45,246 bases of DNA from Allosediminivita pacifica (GTDB lineage Bacteria > Pseudomonadota > Alphaproteobacteria > Rhodobacterales > Rhodobacteraceae): NCBI RefSeq assembly GCF_003054175.1, contig NZ_QBKN01000035.1, positions 1 to 45,246 on the forward strand, written 5' to 3'. A program made the position numbers and the translations under genes. Shown piece by piece: positions 28,934-37,173 of the stretch. Numbering within the stretch: the stretch's first letter is position 1; each line of letters opens with the position of its first letter. A model generated the notes under the pieces. The model saw only the letters and a list, made by a program, of their open reading frames with translations, searched no databases and had not been told where the DNA came from.

Positions 28934-29812
28934 ATGATGACGAGAAAGTCCCAAATGTCCCAGCACCGCACCCTGACAACCGCCTCGGTGCTTGCGCTGA
29001 TCCTCTCGATCTCGCCTGCTCTGTCGGATGCCCATACCGAGGACGGCGCCCTGTCAGCCCGCGAGCAGCAGGTTGTCGCCCTACTGAAATCTCTCGAAAC
29101 CGTAGACGCGGCACCCGTCGCAGTCATCAGCCCGGAGACTTACATCCAACACAATCCCAGCGTGCCGGACGGTGTGGAGTCCTTCCGCGCCCTGCAATCC
29201 ATCGTCGCCAATGGACTGTCTAAAGTGGACACGGTGAGGGTGTTCGAGGACGGCGATCATGTTTTTGCGCATACCGCCTATACCTTCGATGGCCCCATGG
29301 CGGGCTTTGACATCTTCCGTTTCGAGGGCGACCAGATCGTCGAGCACTGGGACAACCTTCAGCCGTTGGCGGACCCCAACCCTTCGGGTTACACGATGGT
29401 GGATGGCGCGACCGATCTGGCGGAACGGACCAGCAAAGACGCCAACAAGTCGCTTGTTCGTAGCTTCGTCGAGCAGTTTCTGGTCGACCAGAACTTCGAT
29501 GCGCTGCTCGGCTTCTTTGACGGTGACACCTACGTCCAGCACAACCCGCAGGTGACCGACGGCCTATCAGGGGTGGAAAGTGCCTTCGCAGCGCTACCCG
29601 CTGCTGGCATCGAGCTGTCCTATGACACAGTCCACTACGTGCTGGGTGAAGGGAATTTTGTCTTGGTGGTAAGCGAGGGCAGCATTAACGGGCAGCCGAC
29701 CGCGTTCTACGACATGTTCCGCACCCAAAATGGCAAGATCGAGGAACATTGGGACACGGTCGCGCCAATCCCGCCAGAAGGCGACTGGCAGAACGAGAAC
29801 GGCAAGTTCTGA
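28934..29812 (+). CDS. Exported protein with two SnoaL-like domains
   Basis: This 292-residue protein has a signal peptide ending ALSDA near residue 32. The remainder holds two repeats of the SnoaL/NTF2-like fold. The first has YIQHNPSVPDG and FDIFRFEGDQIVEHWDN; the second has YVQHNPQVTDG and YDMFRTQNGKIEEHWD. Repetition of the QHNP and EHWD motifs shows an internal duplication. Single-domain relatives are common; the function is unknown, and known members are cyclases, isomerases or hydrolases. The exact start is uncertain (ATG 28934, 28937 or 28955) because no clear ribosome site is seen. It lies in a run of exported enzymes. Confidence 0.82.
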   Translation: MMTRKSQMSQHRTLTTASVLALILSISPALSDAHTEDGALSAREQQVVALLKSLETVDAAPVAVISPETYIQHNPSVPDGVESFRALQSIVANGLSKVDTVRVFEDGDHVFAHTAYTFDGPMAGFDIFRFEGDQIVEHWDNLQPLADPNPSGYTMVDGATDLAERTSKDANKSLVRSFVEQFLVDQNFDALLGFFDGDTYVQHNPQVTDGLSGVESAFAALPAAGIELSYDTVHYVLGEGNFVLVVSEGSINGQPTAFYDMFRTQNGKIEEHWDTVAPIPPEGDWQNENGKF

Positions 29813-29929
29813 AGCCGCTCTCGCAGCAGGCCGAACACCTTCATTGCATTTTCAAGAACACGCGGCGGGGCGATCCAAAGGCCCTGCCCTTGCTTCGCAC
29901 GACCAAAAAAAACAAGATAGGATCAAGAT

Positions 29930-31582
29930 ATGCGATCAACCAGAACTGCGGCTTTGGCACTGGCCATGGCCATCTTTGCCGCCGCAGCCCAGGCCGAAAA
30001 CGACACGCTTCTTGCGGGGCCGGGCGTGGCAATTGCCCAAACCGAAAACGGCAAGGTTCAGGGTTTTGTCCGCGACGGGATCTTCACCTATCGCGGCATC
30101 CCTTACGCTACGGCCGCGCGTTTTCACGATCCCAAGCCGGTGTCGGACTGGGGCGGCACCCGCCCCGCGATGACCTATGGTGACATCTGTCCGCAAACGG
30201 CAGTCAATCCCTTGCGGAACTTCATGTTCTCCGGCCCGCATCTGACCCAGAGCGATGACTGCCTGAACTTGAATGTCTGGACGCCCTCGATTTCCGACGA
30301 GCAGAAGCGACCCGTCATGGTCTGGCTGCACGGCGGCGGCTTCTCGGGGGGCTCATCGATTGAAAGCTATGCCTATGATGGCGAGAACCTCAGCCGGACG
30401 GGTGATGTCGTCGTCGTGTCGGTCAACCACCGCCTGAACGTCATGGGGCATCTGGACCTATCGGCCTATGGCGAGGAATATGCGCGCTCCGCGAATGCGG
30501 GTGTCGAAGATCTGGTGGCCGCGCTTGAATGGGTGGAGGCGAATGCTGCCTCCTTCGGTGGCGACCCTGAGAACGTGACGATCTTCGGTGAATCCGGTGG
30601 CGGCGCAAAGGTGCTGACCTTGATGGCCACGCCTGCGGCTGAGGGGCTGTTCGACAAGGCCATTGTCGAAAGCGGCACCGTTGTGGGTATGGGGATGACC
30701 CTGCTTCCGCCCGCGGCGACGAAACGGGTCGGTGAGCTGACGCTGGAGAACCTCGAAATCGGGGCGAACAACCTCCAAAAGCTGAACACGTTGCCCTATC
30801 AGGCGATCGCGGAGGCCAGTCAGAAGGCGCTCGACCAAACCGCGCAGGAACAGCAGATCCAATCCGTCATGGGAATGGGCATCGGCCTTGCCTGGGCGCC
30901 CAGCACTGATGGCAGCTATATTCCTGCCGAACCCGTGGGGGAGGGCTTTCCCGGCCTCGCCAAGGATATCCCCCTGCTGATCGGCAGCAACATGACCGAA
31001 TGGAACACGGTTTTCTCTCTGTTCGGCGATATCTACGGCGCGCAGACCGACAACCGGAACACATGGTTCGCCGAACAGATCGCCGAGAAACTGCAGGCGC
31101 AATACGGAGACGCGACCGGCGCCGTGACGGCCGCATTCGCCTCCGCCTATCCCGATCGCAATCCGGCTGATGCGCTTTATGTCGACAGCTTCCTGCGTGC
31201 ACCCACGCTGAAGACCGCGAGCCTGAAAGCGGATCAGGGCGGTGTCCCGGTCTATAACTACCTGTTCGCATGGGACACGCCTGTCCTTGGCGGGTTTGCC
31301 ATGTCCTATCACACCTCGGAAATTCCCTTCGTGATGAACAGCCTCACGCTCACCGAAACGGCCCACGGCAATGGCGACGAGGCACGGGCCCTGGCCAACA
31401 AGATGAGCGGCGCATGGGTCGCCTTTGCGCGAACAGGCAATCCGAACGTGTCCGACCTGCCTGACTGGCCCGCCTATACCCGTGCCAATGGGGCGACGAT
31501 GATCTTCAGCAACCAGCCGGAGGTGAGAGAGCATCATGACGCCGACCTGATGCAGTTGCTGAACCCGGCCACCGAGTTCTGA
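29930..31582 (+). CDS. Secreted type-B carboxylesterase
   Basis: This 550-residue carboxylesterase/para-nitrobenzyl-esterase family protein has a signal peptide (residues 1-22, ending AQA). FTYRGIPYA and DDCLNLNVWTP are the family's N-terminal signatures. WLHGGGFSGGSS is the oxyanion hole, FGESGGGAKV contains nucleophile Ser222, and the acid and His lie in the C-terminal third; YHTSEIPFVM is the usual late segment. It hydrolyses esters in the periplasm or outside; the substrate is unknown. An AT-rich patch with weak purine content precedes ATG 29930. It ends the rightward series of exported enzymes. Confidence 0.9.
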   Translation: MRSTRTAALALAMAIFAAAAQAENDTLLAGPGVAIAQTENGKVQGFVRDGIFTYRGIPYATAARFHDPKPVSDWGGTRPAMTYGDICPQTAVNPLRNFMFSGPHLTQSDDCLNLNVWTPSISDEQKRPVMVWLHGGGFSGGSSIESYAYDGENLSRTGDVVVVSVNHRLNVMGHLDLSAYGEEYARSANAGVEDLVAALEWVEANAASFGGDPENVTIFGESGGGAKVLTLMATPAAEGLFDKAIVESGTVVGMGMTLLPPAATKRVGELTLENLEIGANNLQKLNTLPYQAIAEASQKALDQTAQEQQIQSVMGMGIGLAWAPSTDGSYIPAEPVGEGFPGLAKDIPLLIGSNMTEWNTVFSLFGDIYGAQTDNRNTWFAEQIAEKLQAQYGDATGAVTAAFASAYPDRNPADALYVDSFLRAPTLKTASLKADQGGVPVYNYLFAWDTPVLGGFAMSYHTSEIPFVMNSLTLTETAHGNGDEARALANKMSGAWVAFARTGNPNVSDLPDWPAYTRANGATMIFSNQPEVREHHDADLMQLLNPATEF

Positions 31583-31588
31583 ACATCA

Positions 31589-31626
31589 GACCGGGGCCCT
31601 TCTCGTCTTGACGCAAAGTCCCGGTC
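31589..31626 (+). terminator. Possible terminator after the carboxylesterase gene
   Basis: GACCGGG (31589-31595) and CCCGGTC (31620-31626) can form a stem with a 24-base loop, followed by a short T-rich run. The loop is long, so confidence is low. Confidence 0.3.
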
Positions 31627-31762
31627 CCATTTATCGCCCTGGCTAATGATGGCTATCCCGATTGCAGGTCTAATCGGATGACCGACCATGGCCCATTTTT
31701 ATCTTTCACCTGCAACTCTCTCGGCCTTCGCCTGAGACCAATGACACCAAGGGATGTTCTCG

Positions 31763-32230
31763 ATGAACAGATCAGCACTCACCCTTTCTGCCGGCCTCGG
31801 GCTTGCCGGAGCTTTCGCCATCGCCGCCTGGGCCGAACCCAACGAGGTCCGCTTTCCGACCGATGAGATGATCGCGGAGCTGGAGCACTACACCACCGTC
31901 ACCCGCGGCAACGTGACCGAATATATGTACACCTCGCCCGAGGCGCTGGCCGCGCTGAACGCCGGCGAAGAGGTGCCCGATGGCACGCAGGTGATCTTGC
32001 AGGACTGGCGCGAGGGTGAGGTTTACCGGCTATTCGTCATGGAAAAGGGCGAAGGTTTCGGCGACGCATACACTGACGGCACGCGCACCGGAGACTGGCA
32101 GTTCCAATGGTACTGGCCCACCGGAGAGATCAACATGGACGAAGACACCGCCCGCTGCCGCTCCTGCCACATGTCGCGCGAAAGCCGCAGCTACATGTAC
32201 ACCTTCAATGACGCACGCCAGTACGAATGA
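31763..32230 (+). CDS. Cytochrome P460-family c-type cytochrome
   Basis: This 155-residue protein has a signal peptide ([20 protein letters not shown], cleavage near AWA). One haem-binding CRSCH lies at 132-136 near the C terminus, and the W-rich [13 protein letters not shown] segment fits the cytochrome P460 domain. Known P460 proteins oxidise hydroxylamine or bind NO in the periplasm; many relatives are uncharacterised. I chose ATG 31763, which has AAGGG nine bases upstream, over ATG 31754, which touches that site. Its stop overlaps the next gene by four bases, so the two proteins probably work together. Confidence 0.82.
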   Translation: MNRSALTLSAGLGLAGAFAIAAWAEPNEVRFPTDEMIAELEHYTTVTRGNVTEYMYTSPEALAALNAGEEVPDGTQVILQDWREGEVYRLFVMEKGEGFGDAYTDGTRTGDWQFQWYWPTGEINMDEDTARCRSCHMSRESRSYMYTFNDARQYE

Positions 32231-32931
32231 TGCCGTTCCGCTGGATTCGCCCCCTGCCGCGGCTGCTCCTCGATGGTGCGATGCTGATCTGCCTTGTGCT
32301 GGCTTTCGCCTACTGGTGGCTGGGCAACGGCGCGCATGAGGCCATCGGGACCGTCTTCCTGCTCGCCGTGCTGCGTCATGTGGCCAACAATCTCTTCTGG
32401 TGGAAGGGGTTGCGCCGGGGGCGGATGACGGTCCAGCGGGGGCTAAACGCGGTCCTCGGAGGGATGCTCGCGCTGGCGATCGTGGCGCTGCTGCTCACCA
32501 GCGTCGTCGTGTCGCGTACGCTGGCGCAATGGCTGCCTATGCCGCGTATCTTCGTACTGCAGGAAATTCACTGGTTTGCAGCCTACTGGGCTATCGCACT
32601 GGCAGCGCTGCACCTCGGCGTGAACTGGAACCGTATCTCGGCGCTGGTCCGCAAACTCTCGGGTCGTGCATTGCCAAAATGGAGCGGTCCGCTGCTCTGG
32701 GTCGTCGCGCTGGCCATCGCGGTGCAGGGCATGTTCAGCGGCACCATCCTCGGCTTCTGGCCCCGGCTGCGGTTCAGCTATTCCCTGTCCATGTGGGACT
32801 TTAACGCATCCGTGCTGCCGTTCTTCCTGCATTGGGCGGCGTCACTCCTCACGCTCGCAGTCGCAGCGCATGTTCTGTTGTCCATTGCGACCCGAAATCT
32901 GCAAATTCTTCCTGAGAAGAACAGTCGCTGA
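32227..32931 (+). CDS. DUF4405-like membrane protein (cytochrome b-type)
   Basis: This 234-residue integral membrane protein has about six hydrophobic segments. Histidines lie in or next to membrane segments ([42 protein letters not shown]), the pattern of bis-haem cytochrome b-like or DUF4405 proteins. The start overlaps the P460 gene stop (ATGA), which implies coupled translation. A role as quinone-linked electron partner of the P460 cytochrome is inference from the context. Confidence 0.72.
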   Translation: MMPFRWIRPLPRLLLDGAMLICLVLAFAYWWLGNGAHEAIGTVFLLAVLRHVANNLFWWKGLRRGRMTVQRGLNAVLGGMLALAIVALLLTSVVVSRTLAQWLPMPRIFVLQEIHWFAAYWAIALAALHLGVNWNRISALVRKLSGRALPKWSGPLLWVVALAIAVQGMFSGTILGFWPRLRFSYSLSMWDFNASVLPFFLHWAASLLTLAVAAHVLLSIATRNLQILPEKNSR

Positions 32932-32948
32932 TCCTGACAAAATAGACA

Positions 32949-32974
32949 CCCGCAAGCTCTGCTACGGGCGTTTT
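32949..32974 (+). terminator. Imperfect terminator between convergent genes
   Basis: CCCG (32949) and CGGG (32965) arms with an inner AGC/GCT pairing lead into TTTT. It overlaps the stop of the leftward gene at 32962. Confidence 0.4.
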
Positions 32975-33348
32975 GGTTCACCCAACTGGCGTGGTCGATA
33001 ATCCAAAAAGAGTTCGCCTGTTTCTTTCATTGCGACAATCGGTGGTTGAAACCCATCGTCACCCAGATCAACCTCACCCGGTTCCGTCGTCTCCAGCACA
33101 TGCTGATAATCGTAGGCTGCATTTCGCGCATCTTCCCTGATCCGGCCTGACGTTTCGTTCAGACAGTTCAGGTAGTCTTCGACCTCGCTGAAGTAGCGTC
33201 GAAACTCCGTCCGGACCTCGCCTCCGGAAAACCCAGCATCGAGAAGGTATGCAGCCTCTGGCCTGATGGGCTCGATACACAGCTCTTGGGCCGCCCCAGG
33301 AACCGTGAGGACCGCCACAATAGCCCCGGCTAAGATGAGTGGTTTCAA
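32962..33348 (-). CDS. Small secreted protein of unknown function
   Basis: This protein of about 128 residues has a signal peptide (LILAGAIVAVLTVPGAAQ). The mature part is acidic and helix-prone with two Cys residues (ELCIEP and LNCLNE), which could form a disulfide. I do not recognise the family. The start is TTG 33348, with AGGAGG five bases ahead and no competing ATG. It lies directly downstream of repC on the same strand, so it may be cotranscribed with it. Confidence 0.65.
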   Translation of the reverse strand: MKPLILAGAIVAVLTVPGAAQELCIEPIRPEAAYLLDAGFSGGEVRTEFRRYFSEVEDYLNCLNETSGRIREDARNAAYDYQHVLETTEPGEVDLGDDGFQPPIVAMKETGELFLDYRPRQLGEPKRP

Positions 33349-33397
33349 TGGCGCCTCCTACTCCGCTCGTTCAGCCCGATCAGGCTTCCCATGATGT

Positions 33398-34573
33398 TCA
33401 GAGAACCAGTCCGCTGAGCCGCACCATCCCGCGCAGATAGGCCCCTGCGGAAAGGATGGTGACCTCCGGATCTGCAACCTTTGCATCGGTGATCAGCACG
33501 CAAAGCATCGCGGCATCCTCATCCAGCAGGCCTACCGCCTCCTCCCAGGCAGATGGGTGTATGCCCAGCTCAGGCAGACGTTTCTGCCCGGCGATTACGA
33601 AGGAATGGAAATCCAGCCTCCCCCGCTTTTGTCGCTCGATGTCGAGCCACATCTTCATCTCTTCGGAACAGAGGCCATATAAGCGATCACTGCCCAGGTT
33701 CTGAATGAATTTCGACTTGTGCGCCTCGCTGGCCGCCTCATCCTGTTTTTCCATGCAATGGACGCTGCCGTCAGGCTGCGGCTTATCAGTGATCATACGC
33801 GTGGGCTTGCCCACGCTCCGCGTATCGACGGGGTCGTTACAGATTACTTGGTTAGAATCTTGAGTTGTATCTTGTATATGGGACCGCTCGTTTTCGAGCG
33901 GTCGATCATGCATTTCATGCAGCAACTGAGACGCCGAAATCGTCAGCGCCTCGGCTTCAGCCTCATGGTTCTGAAGCTCTTCGAGCGACATCCGATGAAG
34001 CGCCTGGCCTGACGGCCACTCCACGAACGTCTGATAGATGCGCTCGACCGCTGCTGTCTGGCCCTGACATTCGATCAGCTCGCACAGGATGCCTTTCAGG
34101 TGCCGCTTGTGCGAACTGCGTTGGCCCCGGAGGCGGGCATGTGCCCTGCGATCTGCCTCGATCTCGTCGCGCAGAGACAGAAACTCGTCGACGCGCTTGA
34201 TCGCCACGCCGAAGAAGACGCCGCAGCCGGAAAAGCCGGACCGCGCGCCATTCGCCATCGTCCGCTTCTCGATGAGCCCCGCGCGGACGAGCGCCGCTTC
34301 ATGCTCTCGGATGCGGCAAGCAGTGACCCCACGCTTGTGCGCGATCTCGTTCTGGCTGAGGTAACAGCAGGGTTCATCCGGACCGCGCTTGAACGCGCTC
34401 GGCCTGGTCGCCGCGATCATGGTGCGAAAGGTCATCATCGCGGCAGCACCGATGCCAAGGCTGGACGCAACCGCATCGACAAGCGCAACGAAACCGTCGC
34501 GCTCCATGCCTCGTGGAAGCGTTGGCTTGACGGCCTCACACCGTCGGACAGGCAAGGCTTGGGGTACATGCAT
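33398..34573 (-). CDS. Plasmid replication initiator RepC
   Basis: This 391-residue protein is of the RepC family, the initiator of repABC-type alphaproteobacterial replicons. The N-terminal winged-helix part contains CYLSQNEIAHKRGVTACRIR, then HEAALVRAGLIEKR. A hydrophilic linker of about 45 residues (near 220-265) follows, then the C-terminal RepC domain (SDRLYGLCSEEMKMWLDIER to YLRGMVRLSGL). GAGGAA precedes ATG 34573. RepC usually binds an origin within its own gene, and the linker-coding DNA here is AT-rich and flanked by perfect palindromes. No repA or repB lies upstream, so partitioning is either elsewhere or absent. A candidate antisense RNA lies in its leader. Confidence 0.85.
   Translation of the reverse strand: MHVPQALPVRRCEAVKPTLPRGMERDGFVALVDAVASSLGIGAAAMMTFRTMIAATRPSAFKRGPDEPCCYLSQNEIAHKRGVTACRIREHEAALVRAGLIEKRTMANGARSGFSGCGVFFGVAIKRVDEFLSLRDEIEADRRAHARLRGQRSSHKRHLKGILCELIECQGQTAAVERIYQTFVEWPSGQALHRMSLEELQNHEAEAEALTISASQLLHEMHDRPLENERSHIQDTTQDSNQVICNDPVDTRSVGKPTRMITDKPQPDGSVHCMEKQDEAASEAHKSKFIQNLGSDRLYGLCSEEMKMWLDIERQKRGRLDFHSFVIAGQKRLPELGIHPSAWEEAVGLLDEDAAMLCVLITDAKVADPEVTILSAGAYLRGMVRLSGLVL
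33799..33903. other. Candidate replication origin inside repC
   Basis: An AT-rich stretch (about 33839-33881) lies between two perfect palindromes: GCGTGGGC/GCCCACGC (33799-33816) and GACCGCTCG-TTTT-CGAGCGGTC (33882-33903). It encodes the variable linker of RepC. In repABC plasmids the origin is known to be in an AT-rich dyad region inside repC, so the position fits. Confidence 0.55.
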
Positions 34574-34679
34574 CTATTCGTTCCTCGTTCGGTTGAAGCG
34601 AGGCGGCGGCAGGCAAACGTCGACAGGTCGCACAAATGCGTTTTGACTTGCCTGCAAGGTTGGGAAGCTGATAGGCTAA

Positions 34680-34761
34680 TTCCCGGTTACGGATGATTAC
34701 GGGCTTGCCGGCCCTAAGTCCCTCAGCCCCCGTGGAAGGTTGCCGCCTTCGCGGGGGTTTT
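34680..34761 (+). ncRNA. Candidate counter-transcribed RNA controlling repC
   Basis: The leader of repC contains, on the opposite strand, TTGACT (34643-34648) followed by a -10-like GCTGAT (34667-34672), then about 80 bases ending in a strong terminator (CCCCCG 34727-34732, CGGGGG 34752-34757, inner GAAGG/CCTTC, then TTTT). repABC plasmids carry such an antisense RNA just upstream of repC, which limits its expression and sets incompatibility. The ends are estimates and the -10 is weak. Confidence 0.5.
34727..34761 (+). terminator. Strong hairpin terminator in the repC leader
   Basis: The stem CCCCCG/CGGGGG is extended by GAAGG/CCTTC and followed by TTTT on the plus strand. No protein gene ends before it, which is the main argument for the antisense RNA. 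Confidence 0.8.
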
Positions 34762-34862
34762 AATTTCTTAAGTCCTTGCTGCTCCTCTTCGTCACGGCTT
34801 TCGTGGCCGCATTCTTGTGCCCTTGGCGTACCGGGCATCGGTGATGCCGGTACCTGCGGTGA

Positions 34863-35567
34863 TCAGTAATCCACCTGCTCGAACCCATAGTTGCCCTGGT
34901 AGTCGGTCCAATCGATGAAGACGGCCCTCCGGTAGAGGCTCGGGCAACCCTCGCCCCAACCGGCGAGACCTTTGAACGCGTCCGGCAATGATGCCACCGA
35001 ACTGCCGGACCAGCTGAAGTCGCCCTGCACGCCATAGGTGCCGACACGGACCTTTTCGCTTCGGCGACAGTCGCCATCGCCGCTTTCTCGCTGCCGGGCA
35101 TACTCGACGTTGTAGACTCGGATGGATCGGACGAAGTCATACTCGGCCCCGCTGATATCGACGTCGGCCACGCCATTGTCATCGGCATAATCCGCGATCA
35201 GGGACAGCATCTCATCCTTCTCGGGCCTCGGGATAAGCACCTCCTCCAGGACGGCCGGAAAAGGCCGCGGAACCGTGGGTCTAGGCCTACTGACCGCCTC
35301 ATACAGGAGCGACAAAGCGTTCTCATCTTCAGGCGGGCGGTAGGTTACGCCCAAGGGGCAATTCCAGATCTGCAAGGGAGGCTCCACCGGCCAGGGCGTG
35401 ATCCTGCTGATGAAAACGGATCGCGCCTCGTTGCACTCAGTGCTGCCGGGCCAGCCTCCCGCCAGACAGATCAGGATCGCGCAGTCTACTTGGTAGGCTT
35501 GGGCAACAGGAGGTGCCGCCAGGAGTAGGCCCGCACAGGTCAGGGCAGTCGCGGCACCGCGCTTCAT
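34863..35567 (-). CDS. Secreted protein of unknown function beside the virB operon
   Basis: This protein of about 234 residues has a signal peptide (MKRGAATALTCAGLLLAAPP, ending AQA). The mature N terminus is YQVDCAILICLAGGWPGSTEC, then FISRITPWPVEPPLQIWNCP. This Cys- and Trp/Pro-rich pattern looks specific, and I believe it recurs with type IV secretion loci of Rhodobacterales, though I cannot check. At least six Cys residues suggest disulfides in the periplasm. Starts at ATG 35588 or 35621 are also in frame; 35567 gives the cleanest signal peptide. It is divergent from the virB operon. Confidence 0.65.
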   Translation of the reverse strand: MKRGAATALTCAGLLLAAPPVAQAYQVDCAILICLAGGWPGSTECNEARSVFISRITPWPVEPPLQIWNCPLGVTYRPPEDENALSLLYEAVSRPRPTVPRPFPAVLEEVLIPRPEKDEMLSLIADYADDNGVADVDISGAEYDFVRSIRVYNVEYARQRESGDGDCRRSEKVRVGTYGVQGDFSWSGSSVASLPDAFKGLAGWGEGCPSLYRRAVFIDWTDYQGNYGFEQVDY

Positions 35568-35712
35568 TGCATGTCCAAAAAATAACATAGCTTCTGACAC
35601 CCTCGGAACTTCACTCGGCATGTCCCCGCCGGCGCTCCGCTCTCAGGATGGTCACAGCAGGGTGATCATCCTATAGCCGAGGACGACGAGGATAGCGCCA
35701 AACTTCCAGAAT

Positions 35713-35736
35713 AAGCGCTATTTGTCAAATGCGCTT
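35713..35736. promoter_or_regulatory. Long near-palindrome upstream of the virB operon
   Basis: AAGCGC-T-ATTTG-T-CAAAT-GCGCTT pairs over eleven bases per arm with one unpaired T. It lies in an AT-rich divergent gap, with further GGCGCTT copies at 35748 and 35785. This is a candidate operator for the transfer genes; no clear promoter was fixed. Confidence 0.5.
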
Positions 35737-35881
35737 GATGTCATCTAGGCGCTTGTATCGGATATAGGCGGGTTTATGTCTTTTGGCGCTTTTTTCAAAT
35801 TTAGGCTTTAACGTTGAAAAAAGTCGTGATTCAAGGATACGCAGCACCTGTCCAGAAATTCCCAACGACAGGTGTCAGCCA

Positions 35882-36166
35882 ATGTGGAACCCACGCGTGA
35901 TTACGACTGATGCAGTGCAAAACTTCCTCGAGAAGGGTGGCAAGCTCGACTACCGCCCGATTCACACGCCAAAAGGATGGAACTGGGAGCTCTGGGCTGT
36001 TCAGCCGAACGGCGCGGCCAGCCCGGTCATTTCCTCGAAGACTGGTGAAGCCCGCGTTTTCAAGTCTTCCGACGCGCTGGTCAGCTTCCACATGCGCATT
36101 TTCCCCGACGCCGAAGGCGTTTGGGTGCCTGCACCGAAATCTGGACAAGACGAAGACACCGAGTGA
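35882..36166 (+). CDS. Small conserved-looking protein at the head of the virB operon
   Basis: This 94-residue soluble protein begins MWNPRVITTDAVQNFLEKGG at ATG 35882; the longer TTG start at 35783 adds codons that do not look coding. It is rich in Trp and has no leader or membrane segment. I do not recognise the family. Its stop overlaps a GTG that may start virB1 (GTGA), so it is part of the virB operon. A regulatory role would suit its place, but nothing in the sequence proves this. Confidence 0.6.
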   Translation: MWNPRVITTDAVQNFLEKGGKLDYRPIHTPKGWNWELWAVQPNGAASPVISSKTGEARVFKSSDALVSFHMRIFPDAEGVWVPAPKSGQDEDTE

Positions 36167-36188
36167 TCACCTCGGCGCTGCGCGCTGT

Positions 36189-36854
36189 CTGATCCTCCGG
36201 CCGCTCTGCGGTCCCCTCCTCTCCCTCTCGATCCTTTCCGCATTCACCGGCGGCTCACCGCGCCTCGCGCAGGCTGAGCCCATGAATGCCTCCGCGTTCC
36301 GGGCCGTCGCTGAGAACTGCGCGCCCGGTGTCGCCCCCTCCATCATGGAAAAGCTCGTCGCCGCCGAGAGTGGCTTCAACCCGTTCGCCATCGGCGTGAA
36401 CGGCCCGGATCGTGCATCCTATGCGCCGCGCTCCGCCAATGAGGCCGCGCAGATCGCCGGCCGCCTGATCGCCGAGGGCAAGTCCATCGACATGGGCCTC
36501 GGACAGATCAACAGCGCCAACCTGTCCTGGCTCGGGTTGACGCCTGCCACGGTGTTCGATGCCTGCCGCAATCTTTCGGCGGCGGAAACCGTGCTGCGCG
36601 ACGGCTATGACCGGGCGCGCGATGCCGGAGCAGACCGGACGCAGGCCCTGCATCAGGCACTTTCCTCCTACAACACCGGCTCTTTCACGCGTGGCTTCCA
36701 CAACGGCTATGTGGCCCGCGTGCTGGGAGAGGGGTCCGTGACCGCCCCCTCAATAGAAAAGCGGTCATCCTCCCTGAGCGACGACAAGGACAGCGCGAAA
36801 CGATGGGACGTGTTCGGCGCGACCACCGGATCGAACGCCTTGGTTTTCCAATAG
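36189..36854 (+). CDS. VirB1-like lytic transglycosylase
   Basis: This is a periplasmic peptidoglycan-cleaving enzyme that opens the cell wall for type IV secretion assembly. The SLT domain runs from about EPMNASAFRAVAENCAPG with catalytic Glu in AAESGFNPFAIG, through MGLGQINSANLSWLGLT, to ALSSYNTGS. The start is a problem. The signal peptide frame (LILRPLCGPLLSLSILSAF, ending AQA) has no ATG, GTG or TTG start of its own. GTG 36163 overlaps the upstream stop and gives MITSALRAV, then TGA. A -1 shift at 36189 would join the two into a perfect leader. I give the open frame from that point; ATG 36282 would lack a leader. Confidence 0.78.
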   Translation: MILRPLCGPLLSLSILSAFTGGSPRLAQAEPMNASAFRAVAENCAPGVAPSIMEKLVAAESGFNPFAIGVNGPDRASYAPRSANEAAQIAGRLIAEGKSIDMGLGQINSANLSWLGLTPATVFDACRNLSAAETVLRDGYDRARDAGADRTQALHQALSSYNTGSFTRGFHNGYVARVLGEGSVTAPSIEKRSSSLSDDKDSAKRWDVFGATTGSNALVFQ

Positions 36855-36866
36855 AAGGACGCAACC

Positions 36867-37154
36867 ATGAAGACCTTTCTGACCCGCCACCGGAGCATCG
36901 GCGCCCCGATGTTTCTAGCTGCGGTCCTGACCGCAGCGGCACAGCCCGCCGCCGCCGCAGGCTTCACCGACTTCCTGAACAACATCCTCGACGAGTTCGA
37001 AAGCGCCAGGCAACCCATTGCCCTGATCGCCCTCATGTTCATCGGCGCGGGCTGGCTCTTCAACTTCGTCGACCTGCGCCGGGCCGCGTGGGCCGTTGGC
37101 GGTGTCGTCCTGATCTACGCCTCCTCCGAGGTGCTGAGCATGATCACCGGCTGA
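36867..37154 (+). CDS. VirB2-like major pilin (TrbC/VirB2 family)
   Basis: This 95-residue pilin precursor has a long signal peptide ending near PAAAAG (residue 36) and two hydrophobic segments (about 51-68 and 75-90) separated by the short basic loop DLRRAAW. This is the standard VirB2 plan. It forms the conjugative pilus and inner-membrane pool. It lies between virB1 and virB3 with a good ribosome site (AGAAGGA) before ATG 36867. Confidence 0.88.
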   Translation: MKTFLTRHRSIGAPMFLAAVLTAAAQPAAAAGFTDFLNNILDEFESARQPIALIALMFIGAGWLFNFVDLRRAAWAVGGVVLIYASSEVLSMITG

Positions 37155-37173
37155 TCGGTAGGGAGGGCACCGC

